From assembly GCA_020854105.1 (NCBI GenBank), contig JADZGB010000009.1:1-64000 (forward strand): 64,000 nucleotides of DNA. The letters run 5' to 3'. Shown here one piece after another: positions 56,460 to 64,000 of the stretch (its first letter is position 1; each line of letters opens with the position of its first letter). The stretch comes from Burkholderiales bacterium (GTDB lineage: Bacteria > Pseudomonadota > Gammaproteobacteria > Burkholderiales > SHXO01). Under the pieces are notes generated by a model, which did not search any database, had not been told where the DNA came from, and saw only the letters and a list, made by a program, of their open reading frames with translations. The position numbers and the translations under genes are program-made.

Positions 56460-57923
56460 ATGAGCACACTGATCTTCGAGCGCTCGCGGCCGGGCCGCTG
56501 CAGCGCACAGCTCGCACCGGCGGAGCTGGCGTGTCCGGGCATCCCGGAGGCGCTGCTGCGCCAGGCGCCGCCGCCGCTGCCCGAGGCGTCCGAACTCGAC
56601 GTGGTGCGTCACTACACCGCGCTTTCGCAGAAGAACTTCTCGATCGACACCCAGTTCTACCCGCTCGGTTCGTGCACCATGAAGTACAACCCGCGCGCGG
56701 CGAATGCGCTGGCGATGCTGCCGGAGTTCCTCGCGCGCCATCCCCTGGCGCCGGCCGCGACGGGACAGGGCGTGCTCGCCTGCCTGTACGAGCTGCAGGA
56801 GATCCTGTGCGACGTCAGCGGCATGGCGGGCGTGAGCCTGGCGCCGATGGCGGGCGCGCAGGGCGAGTTTGCCGGCGTCGCGATGATCCGTGCATGGCAT
56901 CGCAGCCGCGGCGATCACGCCCGCACCGAGATCATCGTGCCCGATGCGGCGCACGGGACCAATCCCGCCACCGCCACCATGTGCGGCTATGCCGTGCGCG
57001 AGGTGCCGACCGATCGCAGCGGCAACGTCGACCTGGATCGCCTGCGTGCGGCAGTGGGCCCGCAGACCGCGGGCCTGATGCTCACCAATCCCTCGACACT
57101 GGGCGTGTTCGAGCAGCGCATCCTGGATATCCGCGACATCGTGCACGCGGCCGGGGGGCTGCTCTACTACGACGGCGCGAATCTCAACGCGATCGTCGGC
57201 CAGGTCAAGCCGGGGGCGATGGGCTTCGACGTCATCCACGTGAACCTGCACAAGACCTTCTCCACGCCGCACGGCGGCGGCGGGCCGGGTGCGGGGCCGG
57301 TGGGTGTGGCCGAAAGGCTGCTGCCCTTCCTGCCGGTGCCGATCGTGCTCCGGCGCGAGCGCCCGGGTGCTGCGCCCGCGTACGTGCTGGCCGGGGAGTC
57401 CGAGCGGCCGCACAGCATCGGCCGCCTGTCGGCCTTCATGGGCAATGTCGGCGTGCTGCTGCGCGCCTACGTGTATGCACGCATGCTCGGGCGTGAAGGA
57501 ATGGGGCGCGTTGCGCAGTTCGCCACGCTCAATGCCAACTATCTGATGGTCGAGCTGCGCAACGCCGGCTTCGAGCTGGCCTATCCGGCCCGGCGCGCCA
57601 GTCACGAGTTCATCGTCACCCTCAAGCGGCTCAAGGACCAGACCGGCGTGAGTGCGATGGACTTCGCCAAGCGCCTGCTGGACAAGGGCGTGCACGCACC
57701 GACGACCTACTTTCCGCTGCTCGTTCCCGAGTGCCTGCTGATCGAGCCGACCGAGACGGAATCGAAGGAGACGCTCGACGCCTTCGTGGCGGCGATGAAG
57801 GCGGTCCTGGAGGAAGCACGCACCAACCCCGAGCTGGTGAAATCCGCGCCGCATACCATGCCGGTGCGCCGCCTCGACGACGTGAAGGCCGCGCGCGACC
57901 TGGACGTGGCATGGAAGACATAG
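56460..57923 (+). CDS. gcvPB: Glycine dehydrogenase (decarboxylating) subunit 2
   Basis: The C-terminal half of the P-protein, 487 residues, with the PLP lysine (Lys265) in [16 protein letters not shown], the [14 protein letters not shown] block and [12 protein letters not shown]. It works as a heterotetramer with GcvPA in the glycine cleavage system. The last 13 nt overlap the dgkA start. No lpd/gcvL is in the window. Confidence 0.96.
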   Translation: MSTLIFERSRPGRCSAQLAPAELACPGIPEALLRQAPPPLPEASELDVVRHYTALSQKNFSIDTQFYPLGSCTMKYNPRAANALAMLPEFLARHPLAPAATGQGVLACLYELQEILCDVSGMAGVSLAPMAGAQGEFAGVAMIRAWHRSRGDHARTEIIVPDAAHGTNPATATMCGYAVREVPTDRSGNVDLDRLRAAVGPQTAGLMLTNPSTLGVFEQRILDIRDIVHAAGGLLYYDGANLNAIVGQVKPGAMGFDVIHVNLHKTFSTPHGGGGPGAGPVGVAERLLPFLPVPIVLRRERPGAAPAYVLAGESERPHSIGRLSAFMGNVGVLLRAYVYARMLGREGMGRVAQFATLNANYLMVELRNAGFELAYPARRASHEFIVTLKRLKDQTGVSAMDFAKRLLDKGVHAPTTYFPLLVPECLLIEPTETESKETLDAFVAAMKAVLEEARTNPELVKSAPHTMPVRRLDDVKAARDLDVAWKT

Positions 57924-58303
57924 GGAAGGAGGCGCAGGTCAGCCCGTATAAGGGCAAGACCGGACTTCGCCGCATCTGCGCCGCCTTCTTCCACTCGCTG
58001 GAAGGATTCCGTTCCGCCTTCCGCCACGAGGATGCGTTCCGCCAGGAGGTCATGCTCGCTGTCGTGCTCGTCCCGGCCGCCCTGTTCATGCCGGTCGCCG
58101 GGCTGGGCAAGGCGCTCATGGTGGCATCGGTGCTGCTGGTGCTGATCGTCGAACTGATCAACTCCGCGGTCGAGGCCACGGTCGACCGCATCTCGCTCGA
58201 GCAGCATCAGCTGGCCAAGCGCGCCAAGGACATCGGCAGTGCGGCCGTGTTCGTCAGCCTGGTCAACGTGGCCGCGGTGTGGGGGCTGGTGCTGCTCGGC
58301 TGA
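57911..58303 (+). CDS. dgkA: Diacylglycerol kinase, prokaryotic DgkA type
   Basis: A small inner-membrane kinase of 130 residues that phosphorylates diacylglycerol during lipid recycling. Family features are [19 protein letters not shown] and [16 protein letters not shown] with the catalytic Glu, and three hydrophobic helices. The ATG at 57911 lies inside the gcvPB end (13-nt overlap), so it is read from the gcv transcript. Confidence 0.95.
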   Translation: MEDIGKEAQVSPYKGKTGLRRICAAFFHSLEGFRSAFRHEDAFRQEVMLAVVLVPAALFMPVAGLGKALMVASVLLVLIVELINSAVEATVDRISLEQHQLAKRAKDIGSAAVFVSLVNVAAVWGLVLLG

Positions 58304-58346
58304 CCCGCATCGGAGCGCCTCGCACGTTCGACAACCGGAGGAGCGA

Positions 58347-58634
58347 ATGCCTGCCTATCTGATCTCGACCATCGACATCCACGACCCCGCCGGTTACGCG
58401 GCGTACCGCGCACTGGTGGCGCCGGTGCTGGCGCAGTATGGCGGGCGCTTCCTGGTGCGCGGCGGCACCATTCATCCGCTCGAGGGTAGCTGGCTGCCCA
58501 GGCGCGTGGTCGTGGTCGAGTTCGACAGCGTCGAACAGGCCAGGGCCTTCGACAGCGCGCCCGAGTACGCACAGGCGAAGGCGATCCGCCATCGCACATC
58601 GACGTCCAGCGTGATCGTGGTCGAAGGCGTCTGA
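58347..58634 (+). CDS. DUF1330 family protein
   Basis: A protein of 95 residues with the dimeric alpha/beta-barrel DUF1330 fold: PAYLISTIDIHDPAGYAAYR at the start, YGGRFLVRGGTIHPLEG and VVVVEFDSVEQARAFDSAPEY (in parts). Function unknown for the family. A clear GGAGGAGCGA ribosome site precedes the ATG. A 10-bp stem hairpin follows. Confidence 0.9.
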   Translation: MPAYLISTIDIHDPAGYAAYRALVAPVLAQYGGRFLVRGGTIHPLEGSWLPRRVVVVEFDSVEQARAFDSAPEYAQAKAIRHRTSTSSVIVVEGV

Positions 58635-58653
58635 GGCGCGCGCCCGCGCACCG

Positions 58654-58676
58654 GCCCGCCTGCGCTGCAGGCGGGC
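58654..58676 (+). terminator. Hairpin after the DUF1330 gene
   Basis: GCCCGCCTGC, loop GCT, GCAGGCGGGC is a perfect 10-bp stem 19 nt after the stop. No T-tract follows. Confidence 0.55.
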
Positions 58677-58831
58677 AAGGCCTTGCAGTAACAGATGAAA
58701 CGGCCATGGCACAGGCCTTGCACCCGACCGTCCCCGCCATGCGCTACTCCCTGCCGGAGCGTGCTTGGCGTGGACCCGCCCGGCGCTGCGGACGGCGCTT
58801 CCGGCGCGTCCACAGACGGCCGCCGGCCTCG

Positions 58832-58866
58832 TTCCAATTCGTTGATTTCTCTGTATTAAGCAGAGA
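58832..58866 (+). promoter_or_regulatory. Probable promoter of the kinase/phosphatase operon
   Basis: TTCCAA and TATTAA are spaced by 16 bp, giving a sigma-70-like promoter about 120 bp before the kinase GTG. The -10 is framed by TCTCTG (58848-58853) and CAGAGA (58861-58866), a perfect 6-bp inverted repeat that could be an operator. The stretch is AT-rich in a GC-rich region. Confidence 0.45.
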
Positions 58867-58985
58867 CCGTCGCTCGACATACCCGAACCAGAACCACCCA
58901 TGCTGATGCCTCCACACGACCGGCCCTCTGCCTGCGCGCCGCGCACGGGCGCCGTATCCGGACCGCCTGCCCAGGGCAGCTGCAC

Positions 58986-61439
58986 GTGACGGCGCGCGGC
59001 GAGTGGTCGGTACGGGTGCTCGCTGCATCGGTGGCGGCAGCCGCGGCATTCAGCGCGTGGATGGCACTTCCCTTCAATGCACTGGATCGGTTCGGCTACG
59101 ACATGGGAATGCGCCTGTCGAGCCGCATGCCTGCACCCGAAGTCGTCGTCGTGGGCATCGACACCCGAACCGTGGCGCGACTAGGCCCGGCGGGCTGGTC
59201 CCGCACCATCGACGCACAGCTCATCGACACACTGGCTGCAGCCGGAGCGAAGGCCATCGGCTATGCGACCTACTTCCCCACCGCCTCGAGCGACCCGGCC
59301 GTGGAGCAGTTCAGCCGACTGGACGAAGTCGTGCAGGGCCTCGGCGCGCAGACGCTGCAGCAGATGCCGCAGCTCGGGCATGCGCTGGACGAAGCGCGCC
59401 GGGCCGCGGATGCCGACGGACGCCTCACCTACAGCCTGGGGCGTGCCGGCAATGTCGTTCTGCCGGTGCGTGCGCGCCTCGGCGGCGCAGCGCCGGCGCC
59501 GGACACGCCCCCGGCAAGCGACGAACTGGAAGTGCCCGTGCTGCCGCGCTTCGCCGAGACTGCCACCGGGGTCGGTTTTCTCAATCAGCCTTCCGACGAC
59601 GACGGCATCGTCAGGCGCGTGCCGCTGGTGCTCGGCTTCGAGGGCGAACCGATCCCCTCGTTCGCCCTGCAGGTGGTCTCGCGCGCACTCGGCTTCGAGC
59701 ACGGCGACCTCGTGCTCGGCCTCGGACGCGGCGTGAGCCTGGGCGAGTATCGCTGGAGCACCGACCCGCATCTGCGCCTGGCCATCTACTTCCATCCTGT
59801 AGGGGCGTTCGAGACGCATTCCTTCCTGGATGTCTACCAGGGTCGTGTGCCGGCCGAGGCCTTCCGCGGCCGCATCGTGCTGGTCGGTCCGGTGGCGGGG
59901 CCGGCGGCTGCTGCTGTCGATACGCCGCGCGGGCACGCCGTGGCCGAGACCCTGGTGGTCGCGAATGCGATCTCCGCGCTGCTGCGCGGAGACCTTCCCC
60001 GGACGCCAGGCTGGGCCGGCGCAGTGCTCGCGCTCGTCCTGGTTCTCGCGGCGCTGCACCTGGCGCTGGCCGTGCCACGGCTGTCGGCGTATGGTGCGCT
60101 GCTCGCCTCCGCGGCCGCCGTCGCCGCACTGGCCGCGCTGCAGGTGGTCCTGATGTCGGCGTTCCTCCTGTTCCTGCCGGTGGCGCCGGCGATCTGCCTG
60201 CTGCTCGCCGGACACCCGCTGGCGCGGCTGCGGCGCAGGACCGCCGCGAACGGGAGCGCCAGCACGCCGCATGCGGCCTCCGTGCCCGCCGGCAGCAGCC
60301 GCGTCCTCGCACTGGCCTATCAGGGTCAGGGGCAGCTCGACCTCGCCTTCGAGCAGTTCAAGCAGTGTCCGATGGATGTACAGCTGCTCGAGCAGCTGTA
60401 CAACCTGGCACTGGATCACGAGCGCCGCCGCCAGTTCAACAAGGCCCAGGCCGTGTTCGAGTACATCGCGAGTCATGATCCGAAGTATCGCGATCTCGAG
60501 CAGCGCCTGCTGCGGTCCAGGCGCATGCTGGACACCTCCCCGTCCGTGGGCGGCCTGCCGCACTTCGACCCGGCACCCGCGTGGCCGCTCGCGAACGGCA
60601 GCCTGGGCCGCTACGAGATCGAACGCGAGCTGGGCAAGGGCGCCATGGGCGTGGTCTATCTCGGCCGCGATCCGAAGATCGGCCGCACCGTGGCCCTCAA
60701 GACCCTGGCCCTTTCCAGCGAGTTCGAGGCCGAGGAGCTGGAGAAGGTGCGCGAGCGCTTCTTCCGTGAAGCGGAGACCGCGGGCCGGCTCATTCATCCG
60801 AACATCGTTACCATTTTCGACGCCGGCGAGGACCAGGGGCTGGCCTACTTCGCGATGGAATACCTCTCGGGCCAGGATCTGAGCAGGCACGTGAAGCCCG
60901 AGACGCTGCTGCCGCTGTCCACGGTGATCAGCATCGTGGCGCGGGTAGCCGACGCGCTCGACTTCGCCCACTCCAAGCACGTGGTCCATCGGGACGTAAA
61001 GCCAGGCAACATCATGTACGACCCAGCCACCGACACGGTGAAAGTCACCGACTTCGGTGTCGCGCGCATCACCGATTCGAGCAGGACCAAGACCGGCATC
61101 GTGCTCGGCACGCCGTCGTTCATGTCGCCCGAGCAGCTGGCCGGACAGAAGATCGACGGTCTCTCTGATCTGTTCTCGCTGGGTGTCACGCTCTATCAGC
61201 TGTGCTGCGGCGCGCTGCCCTTCAAGGGCGATACCATGGCCCAGCTGATGTACCGCATAGCCAACGAACCGCCGGTGGCCCCGCTGAGCCTGAACCGGGA
61301 CTTGCCCGAGGGCCTGGTCGCCGTGATCCACCGCGCGCTTGCCAAGAAGAAGGAACAGCGTTTCCAGTCTGGCGCCGAGATGGCGCAAGCGCTGCGCCAC
61401 TCGCAGACGATGTTCACGTCTGTCGATTTCGCCCTGTGA
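58986..61439 (+). CDS. CHASE2-domain Ser/Thr protein kinase
   Basis: A membrane receptor kinase of 817 residues from a GTG. Order: transmembrane helix near 8-30, CHASE2 extracytoplasmic sensor (about 35-335, with VVVVGIDTRTVARLG and RIVLVGPVAG), three helices near 342-415, a TPR-like linker (LDLAFEQFKQ, FNKAQAVFEYIASHDP), and a Hanks-type kinase domain near 541-800. Kinase motifs are ELGKGAMGVVYLGRD, VALKTL, HRDVKPGNIM (Asp670), DFG (Asp689) and GTPSFMSPEQ. It is first in an operon with PP2C and FHA genes. Ligand and substrates unknown. Confidence 0.94.
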   Translation: MTARGEWSVRVLAASVAAAAAFSAWMALPFNALDRFGYDMGMRLSSRMPAPEVVVVGIDTRTVARLGPAGWSRTIDAQLIDTLAAAGAKAIGYATYFPTASSDPAVEQFSRLDEVVQGLGAQTLQQMPQLGHALDEARRAADADGRLTYSLGRAGNVVLPVRARLGGAAPAPDTPPASDELEVPVLPRFAETATGVGFLNQPSDDDGIVRRVPLVLGFEGEPIPSFALQVVSRALGFEHGDLVLGLGRGVSLGEYRWSTDPHLRLAIYFHPVGAFETHSFLDVYQGRVPAEAFRGRIVLVGPVAGPAAAAVDTPRGHAVAETLVVANAISALLRGDLPRTPGWAGAVLALVLVLAALHLALAVPRLSAYGALLASAAAVAALAALQVVLMSAFLLFLPVAPAICLLLAGHPLARLRRRTAANGSASTPHAASVPAGSSRVLALAYQGQGQLDLAFEQFKQCPMDVQLLEQLYNLALDHERRRQFNKAQAVFEYIASHDPKYRDLEQRLLRSRRMLDTSPSVGGLPHFDPAPAWPLANGSLGRYEIERELGKGAMGVVYLGRDPKIGRTVALKTLALSSEFEAEELEKVRERFFREAETAGRLIHPNIVTIFDAGEDQGLAYFAMEYLSGQDLSRHVKPETLLPLSTVISIVARVADALDFAHSKHVVHRDVKPGNIMYDPATDTVKVTDFGVARITDSSRTKTGIVLGTPSFMSPEQLAGQKIDGLSDLFSLGVTLYQLCCGALPFKGDTMAQLMYRIANEPPVAPLSLNRDLPEGLVAVIHRALAKKKEQRFQSGAEMAQALRHSQTMFTSVDFAL

Positions 61440-61446
61440 GCAGAGC

Positions 61447-62286
61447 ATGGTAGACCTGAGCCGGGCCCTGGAGATTGCCGCCGCCACCCACACCGGGATG
61501 GTGCGCTCCCACAACGAGGACACCATCGGCAGCGATCCCGGCATCGGGCTGGCGGTCCTGGCCGACGGCATGGGCGGATACAACGCCGGCGAGGTGGCCA
61601 GCGGAATCGCCGTCGCCCTGATCACGAAGCAGACGCGGGAACTGCTGTCCCGTCTCGCGACGGCAGGCGGGGCGCCGCACGAGCGGCAGGGCATCGCCGC
61701 CGAGATCCTGGGCGACGCGATCTCGCACGCGAACAGCTCGATCTTCCAGGCAGCCAGCAGCCAGCCGCAGTACTCCGGCATGGGCACCACCCTGGTGGTG
61801 GCATTGCTCGCTGACAACTTCATCAACGTGGCCCATGTCGGGGACTCGCGTCTGTACCGGCTGCGGGACGACGCACTGGTCCAGCTCACCCGCGACCACT
61901 CCCTGCTCCAGGAGCAGATCGACAGCGGCATGATCTCCAGGGAGATGGCACGGCGCTCCCAGAACAAGAATCTGGTGACCCGCGCCGTCGGTATCGAGCC
62001 GGTCGTGGAGCCCGAGATCCACAGCTTCGAGGTCTGGGAGGGGGACACCTACCTGCTGTGTTCAGACGGCCTCAATGACATGGTCGAAGATGACGATATT
62101 CATCTGACGCTCACTTCGCTTCAGGCAAACCTTCCGCTTGCCGCTAATCAACTGGTGCAGATGGCCAACGACAATGGCGGGCGTGACAACGTGTCCGTGA
62201 TCCTGGTGCAGGTCCGAAAGCCCTTCCCGGCATCGCCCGGACTGCTGGGCCGGCTGAAGAACTGGTTTGGAAAGAACGGGGATTGA
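61447..62286 (+). CDS. PP2C-type Ser/Thr phosphatase
   Basis: A soluble phosphatase of 279 residues, the usual counterpart to a Hanks kinase. Metal-binding and family motifs are intact: HNEDTIG, LADGMGGYNAGEVAS, AHVGDSRLYRL, CSDGLNDMV and GGRDNVSVILV. It begins 7 nt after the kinase stop and the FHA gene follows after 4 nt, so the three are one transcript. It presumably reverses the kinase's phosphorylations. Confidence 0.94.
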   Translation: MVDLSRALEIAAATHTGMVRSHNEDTIGSDPGIGLAVLADGMGGYNAGEVASGIAVALITKQTRELLSRLATAGGAPHERQGIAAEILGDAISHANSSIFQAASSQPQYSGMGTTLVVALLADNFINVAHVGDSRLYRLRDDALVQLTRDHSLLQEQIDSGMISREMARRSQNKNLVTRAVGIEPVVEPEIHSFEVWEGDTYLLCSDGLNDMVEDDDIHLTLTSLQANLPLAANQLVQMANDNGGRDNVSVILVQVRKPFPASPGLLGRLKNWFGKNGD

Positions 62287-62290
62287 ACCT

Positions 62291-63259
62291 ATGGCGAAGC
62301 TGATCCTGAGCCTTGATGGCATGATGCTCCGGGAGTACCCCCTGACCAAGGAGCGCACCACCATCGGCCGCAAGCCGCACAACGACGTGGTGATCGACAA
62401 CCTGGCGGTCAGCGGCGAGCACGCCATGATCATGACCATCCTCAACGACTCGTTCCTGGAGGATCTGGGCAGCACCAACGGCACCCAGGTCAACGGTCAG
62501 TCGATCAAGAAGCACTTCCTCCAGACCAACGACGTGATCGAACTGGGCAAGTACAAGCTCAAGTACCTGTCGGAAGTCGCGGCCGCGCAACCATCGCAGC
62601 AGGATTTCGAGAAGACCATGGTGCTGCGTGCGCCGCCCATGGCGCCCGCCGAGTCGCCCCCTGCGGTCGCCGCTGCACCGGCTGCGGCGGCCGCTGCCGC
62701 TGCCGCACCGGAGCCCAGGAGCCTGCGCGACACGGTGGTGGACCCGGCGCAGGCCGACGCCCTGGCGTCCACCGATCTGGGCCATCCTGCGTCCGCCGCT
62801 TCCACGCCGGAACCACAGCCGGCTGCCGCTGCGGCGGTGGCCGCCACTGCGGCAGCCCGGCCGGCGCCGGCCGCGGTTCCTCCCTCCACCGTGGTCGCCA
62901 CCGCGGCCGCGATGGCGGGCGGCGGCGAGGCCGCCGTCGAGGCTCCGGCACCTGCCCAGGCCGTCGCGCGACCGGCCGTCGCGACCGCCGCACTGGGCGT
63001 GATCCAGATCCTGTCCGGCCCCAGCGCCGGAAAGGAGCTGCCGCTGACCAAGGCCCTGACCACGCTCGGCAAGCCGGGCGTGCAGGTGGCGGTGATCGCC
63101 CGCCGGCCACAAGGCTACTTCATCACGCACGTCGAGGGCGGCAACTTCCCGGTGCTCAATGGCAGGAGTCTGGACGCCCAGGCGCACGCGCTCACCGATC
63201 ATGACGTGGTCGAACTGGCGGGCGTGAAAATGGAGTTCTTCCTCAAGCCCAATGCGTGA
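62291..63259 (+). CDS. Protein with two FHA-like domains
   Basis: A phosphothreonine-binding protein of 322 residues. The first FHA domain (about 1-95) has TIGRKPHNDVVIDNLAVSGEH and LGSTNGTQVNG (read in parts), so the ligand-binding Arg, Ser and Asn are kept. An Ala/Pro-rich linker (about 115-235) leads to a second FHA-like domain (about 238-322), where the GR and SxxH motifs are degenerate. The second domain is probably structural. It likely docks to the kinase or its substrates. Confidence 0.9.
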   Translation: MAKLILSLDGMMLREYPLTKERTTIGRKPHNDVVIDNLAVSGEHAMIMTILNDSFLEDLGSTNGTQVNGQSIKKHFLQTNDVIELGKYKLKYLSEVAAAQPSQQDFEKTMVLRAPPMAPAESPPAVAAAPAAAAAAAAAPEPRSLRDTVVDPAQADALASTDLGHPASAASTPEPQPAAAAAVAATAAARPAPAAVPPSTVVATAAAMAGGGEAAVEAPAPAQAVARPAVATAALGVIQILSGPSAGKELPLTKALTTLGKPGVQVAVIARRPQGYFITHVEGGNFPVLNGRSLDAQAHALTDHDVVELAGVKMEFFLKPNA

Positions 63260-63317
63260 TCCCCGGGATTGCGGCGCGGCCCGGCCCGGCGGCTGAGTCC
63301 CGCATGGTGCCGCGCAG

Positions 63318-64000
63318 GTGAGAAAGTACGCCCTGCGCGCTGCCGTCGCGCTGTTGGTCGTGCTCGTGTTCTGCGGGCACGTGACGCGCCACCTCGAGCT
63401 TCCCTTCGTCCAGCGCATCGAATCGATGCTCTACGATGCGCGCCTGCGCCTGACCATGCCGGGCACGATCGACGATCGGATCGTCATCGTAGACATCGAC
63501 GAGAAGAGCCTCGCCAGCGAGGGACGCTGGCCCTGGCCGCGCGACCGGATCGGTCTGCTGCTCGATCGCCTGTTCGACGACTACGCTGCGCAGCTGGTCG
63601 GCTTCGACGTGGTGTTCGCGGAGCCCGACCGCAGTTCCGGCCTGAAGCAGCTGGAAAGGCTCGCGCGCAACGAACTGGCGCACGTGGACGGTTTCCGCTC
63701 CGCCTTGGAAGCGCTCGCCCCCGGCCTGCAGTACGACCGCATCCTGGCCCAGAAGATGGCCGGCCGGCCGGTGGTCCTGGGCTACTACTTCACGCACGAG
63801 GGCGCGCGCGGGCCCGCGCATGCCAATGCCCTGCCGCCACCGGTCCTGCCACCCGGCGCGCTGGAGGGCGTGCGCACGCAGCCGACGGTGTGGACCGGGT
63901 ACGGGGCCAATCTTCCCGAACTGCAGGAAGCCGCAGCGGCAGTGGGCCACTTCAACCCGTGGCCGGACGAAGACGGCATCACGCGGCGGGTGCCCATGCT
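63318..64000 (+). CDS. CHASE2-domain protein, 3' end outside window
   Basis: The GTG at 63318 opens a frame that runs beyond the window (227 residues seen). An N-terminal signal anchor (LRAAVALLVVLVFCGHV) is followed by a CHASE2 sensor: FVQRIESMLYDARLRL, DRIVIVDIDEKSLASEGRWP, LVGFDVVFAEPD and GHFNPWPDEDGITRRVPM. CHASE2 proteins usually end in adenylate cyclase, kinase or histidine kinase domains; a class III cyclase is common next to FHA/PP2C genes. The output domain cannot be seen. It is a second CHASE2 gene in the same operon as the kinase. Confidence 0.85.
   Translation, partial: MRKYALRAAVALLVVLVFCGHVTRHLELPFVQRIESMLYDARLRLTMPGTIDDRIVIVDIDEKSLASEGRWPWPRDRIGLLLDRLFDDYAAQLVGFDVVFAEPDRSSGLKQLERLARNELAHVDGFRSALEALAPGLQYDRILAQKMAGRPVVLGYYFTHEGARGPAHANALPPPVLPPGALEGVRTQPTVWTGYGANLPELQEAAAAVGHFNPWPDEDGITRRVPM

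Larger units (their letters stand above)
58635..58985. other. Intergenic region, no gene seen
   Basis: This 351-nt stretch holds the DUF1330 hairpin near its start and a probable promoter with a short inverted repeat at 58832-58866. A 66-codon frame (58706-58906) looks like random GC-rich reading and is not supported. Confidence 0.6.

Noticed and set aside
58706..58906. 66-codon ORF in the intergenic region before the kinase
   Set aside because: Arg/Pro-rich, no ribosome site, overlaps a promoter candidate.
59181..62048. 955-codon antisense frame across the kinase and phosphatase
   Set aside because: Shadow of the sense genes, which carry complete catalytic motifs.
63304..63321. ATG at 63304 as an earlier start for the second CHASE2 gene
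   Set aside because: That frame meets TGA after five codons; the GTG at 63318 opens the CHASE2 frame.
1..64000. tRNA, rRNA, CRISPR array, insertion sequence, prophage
   Set aside because: No cloverleaf candidate, no spaced identical repeats, no transposase or phage gene noticed in the intergenic stretches; by-eye reading could miss a tRNA.

Overview
The window reads as a chromosomal segment of a GC-rich betaproteobacterium. No rRNA marker is present, so order and genus stay open. Support comes from the argH - AlgZ/AlgR-type two-component pair - hemC-hemD-hemX-hemY - ppc block, the hemA-prfA-prmC-grxD block, a PEP-CTERM protein with a sigma-54-type promoter, and a DUF3426/prmA/accBC neighbourhood. 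I saw no tRNA, rRNA, insertion sequence, prophage or CRISPR array. Gene density is very high and most genes sit in short operons.

Layout. 1-4.3 kb: a divergent efflux locus (ABC ATPase cut by the window edge, HlyD/YbhG-type adaptor, TetR/CecR-type regulator), then a lipoprotein alpha/beta hydrolase that is broken and runs into the C-terminal stub of an MFS transporter. 4.4-7.5 kb: a complete TRAP transporter (DctP, DctQ, DctM), divergent from a NIPSNAP-family gene across an intergenic region with an inverted repeat and a 19-bp direct repeat. 8.2-15 kb: an unknown ORF, dxs, a DUF411 protein, then hemA-prfA-prmC and grxD. 15-19.6 kb: a GGDEF-EAL protein, dsbB and a Cys/Met PLP enzyme. 19.9-25.5 kb: a Tat-exported SMP-30-like protein, a CobW/COG0523 GTPase, an unknown exported protein, and an ABC ATPase / permease / DUF3299 set that recalls zinc-regulated transport loci. 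25.5-31.2 kb: a complete branched-chain-type (Liv) ABC transporter and an SDR dehydrogenase. 31.3-32.1 kb: a single PEP-CTERM gene with an upstream-activator-like site, a -24/-12 promoter and an intrinsic terminator.

32.2-43.6 kb: argH, a LytS/AlgZ-like kinase and AlgR-like regulator, a PpiC-type isomerase, hemCDXY and ppc. 43.7-53.4 kb: a ferredoxin-reductase-like flavoprotein, a YeeZ-like NAD(P)-binding protein, cutA-dsbD-tlpA, aroQ-accB-accC-prmA and a DUF3426 protein. 53.4-58.6 kb: the glycine cleavage genes gcvT-gcvH-gcvPA-gcvPB with P-protein split in two, followed by dgkA and a DUF1330 gene. A 24-residue ORF that looks like the 5' end of a lost tpx gene lies between gcvPA and gcvPB. 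59-64 kb: a signalling operon of a CHASE2 Ser/Thr kinase, a PP2C phosphatase, a two-FHA protein and a second CHASE2 protein cut by the window edge.

The best candidates for undescribed biology are the CHASE2-kinase/PP2C/FHA/CHASE2 module, the metal-related COG0523 + ABC + DUF3299 region with a His-rich permease loop, and the lone sigma-54-type PEP-CTERM gene. Two gene scars (hydrolase/MFS junction, tpx stub) and a 4 x 13-bp tandem repeat in front of hemA are smaller but concrete sequence observations.
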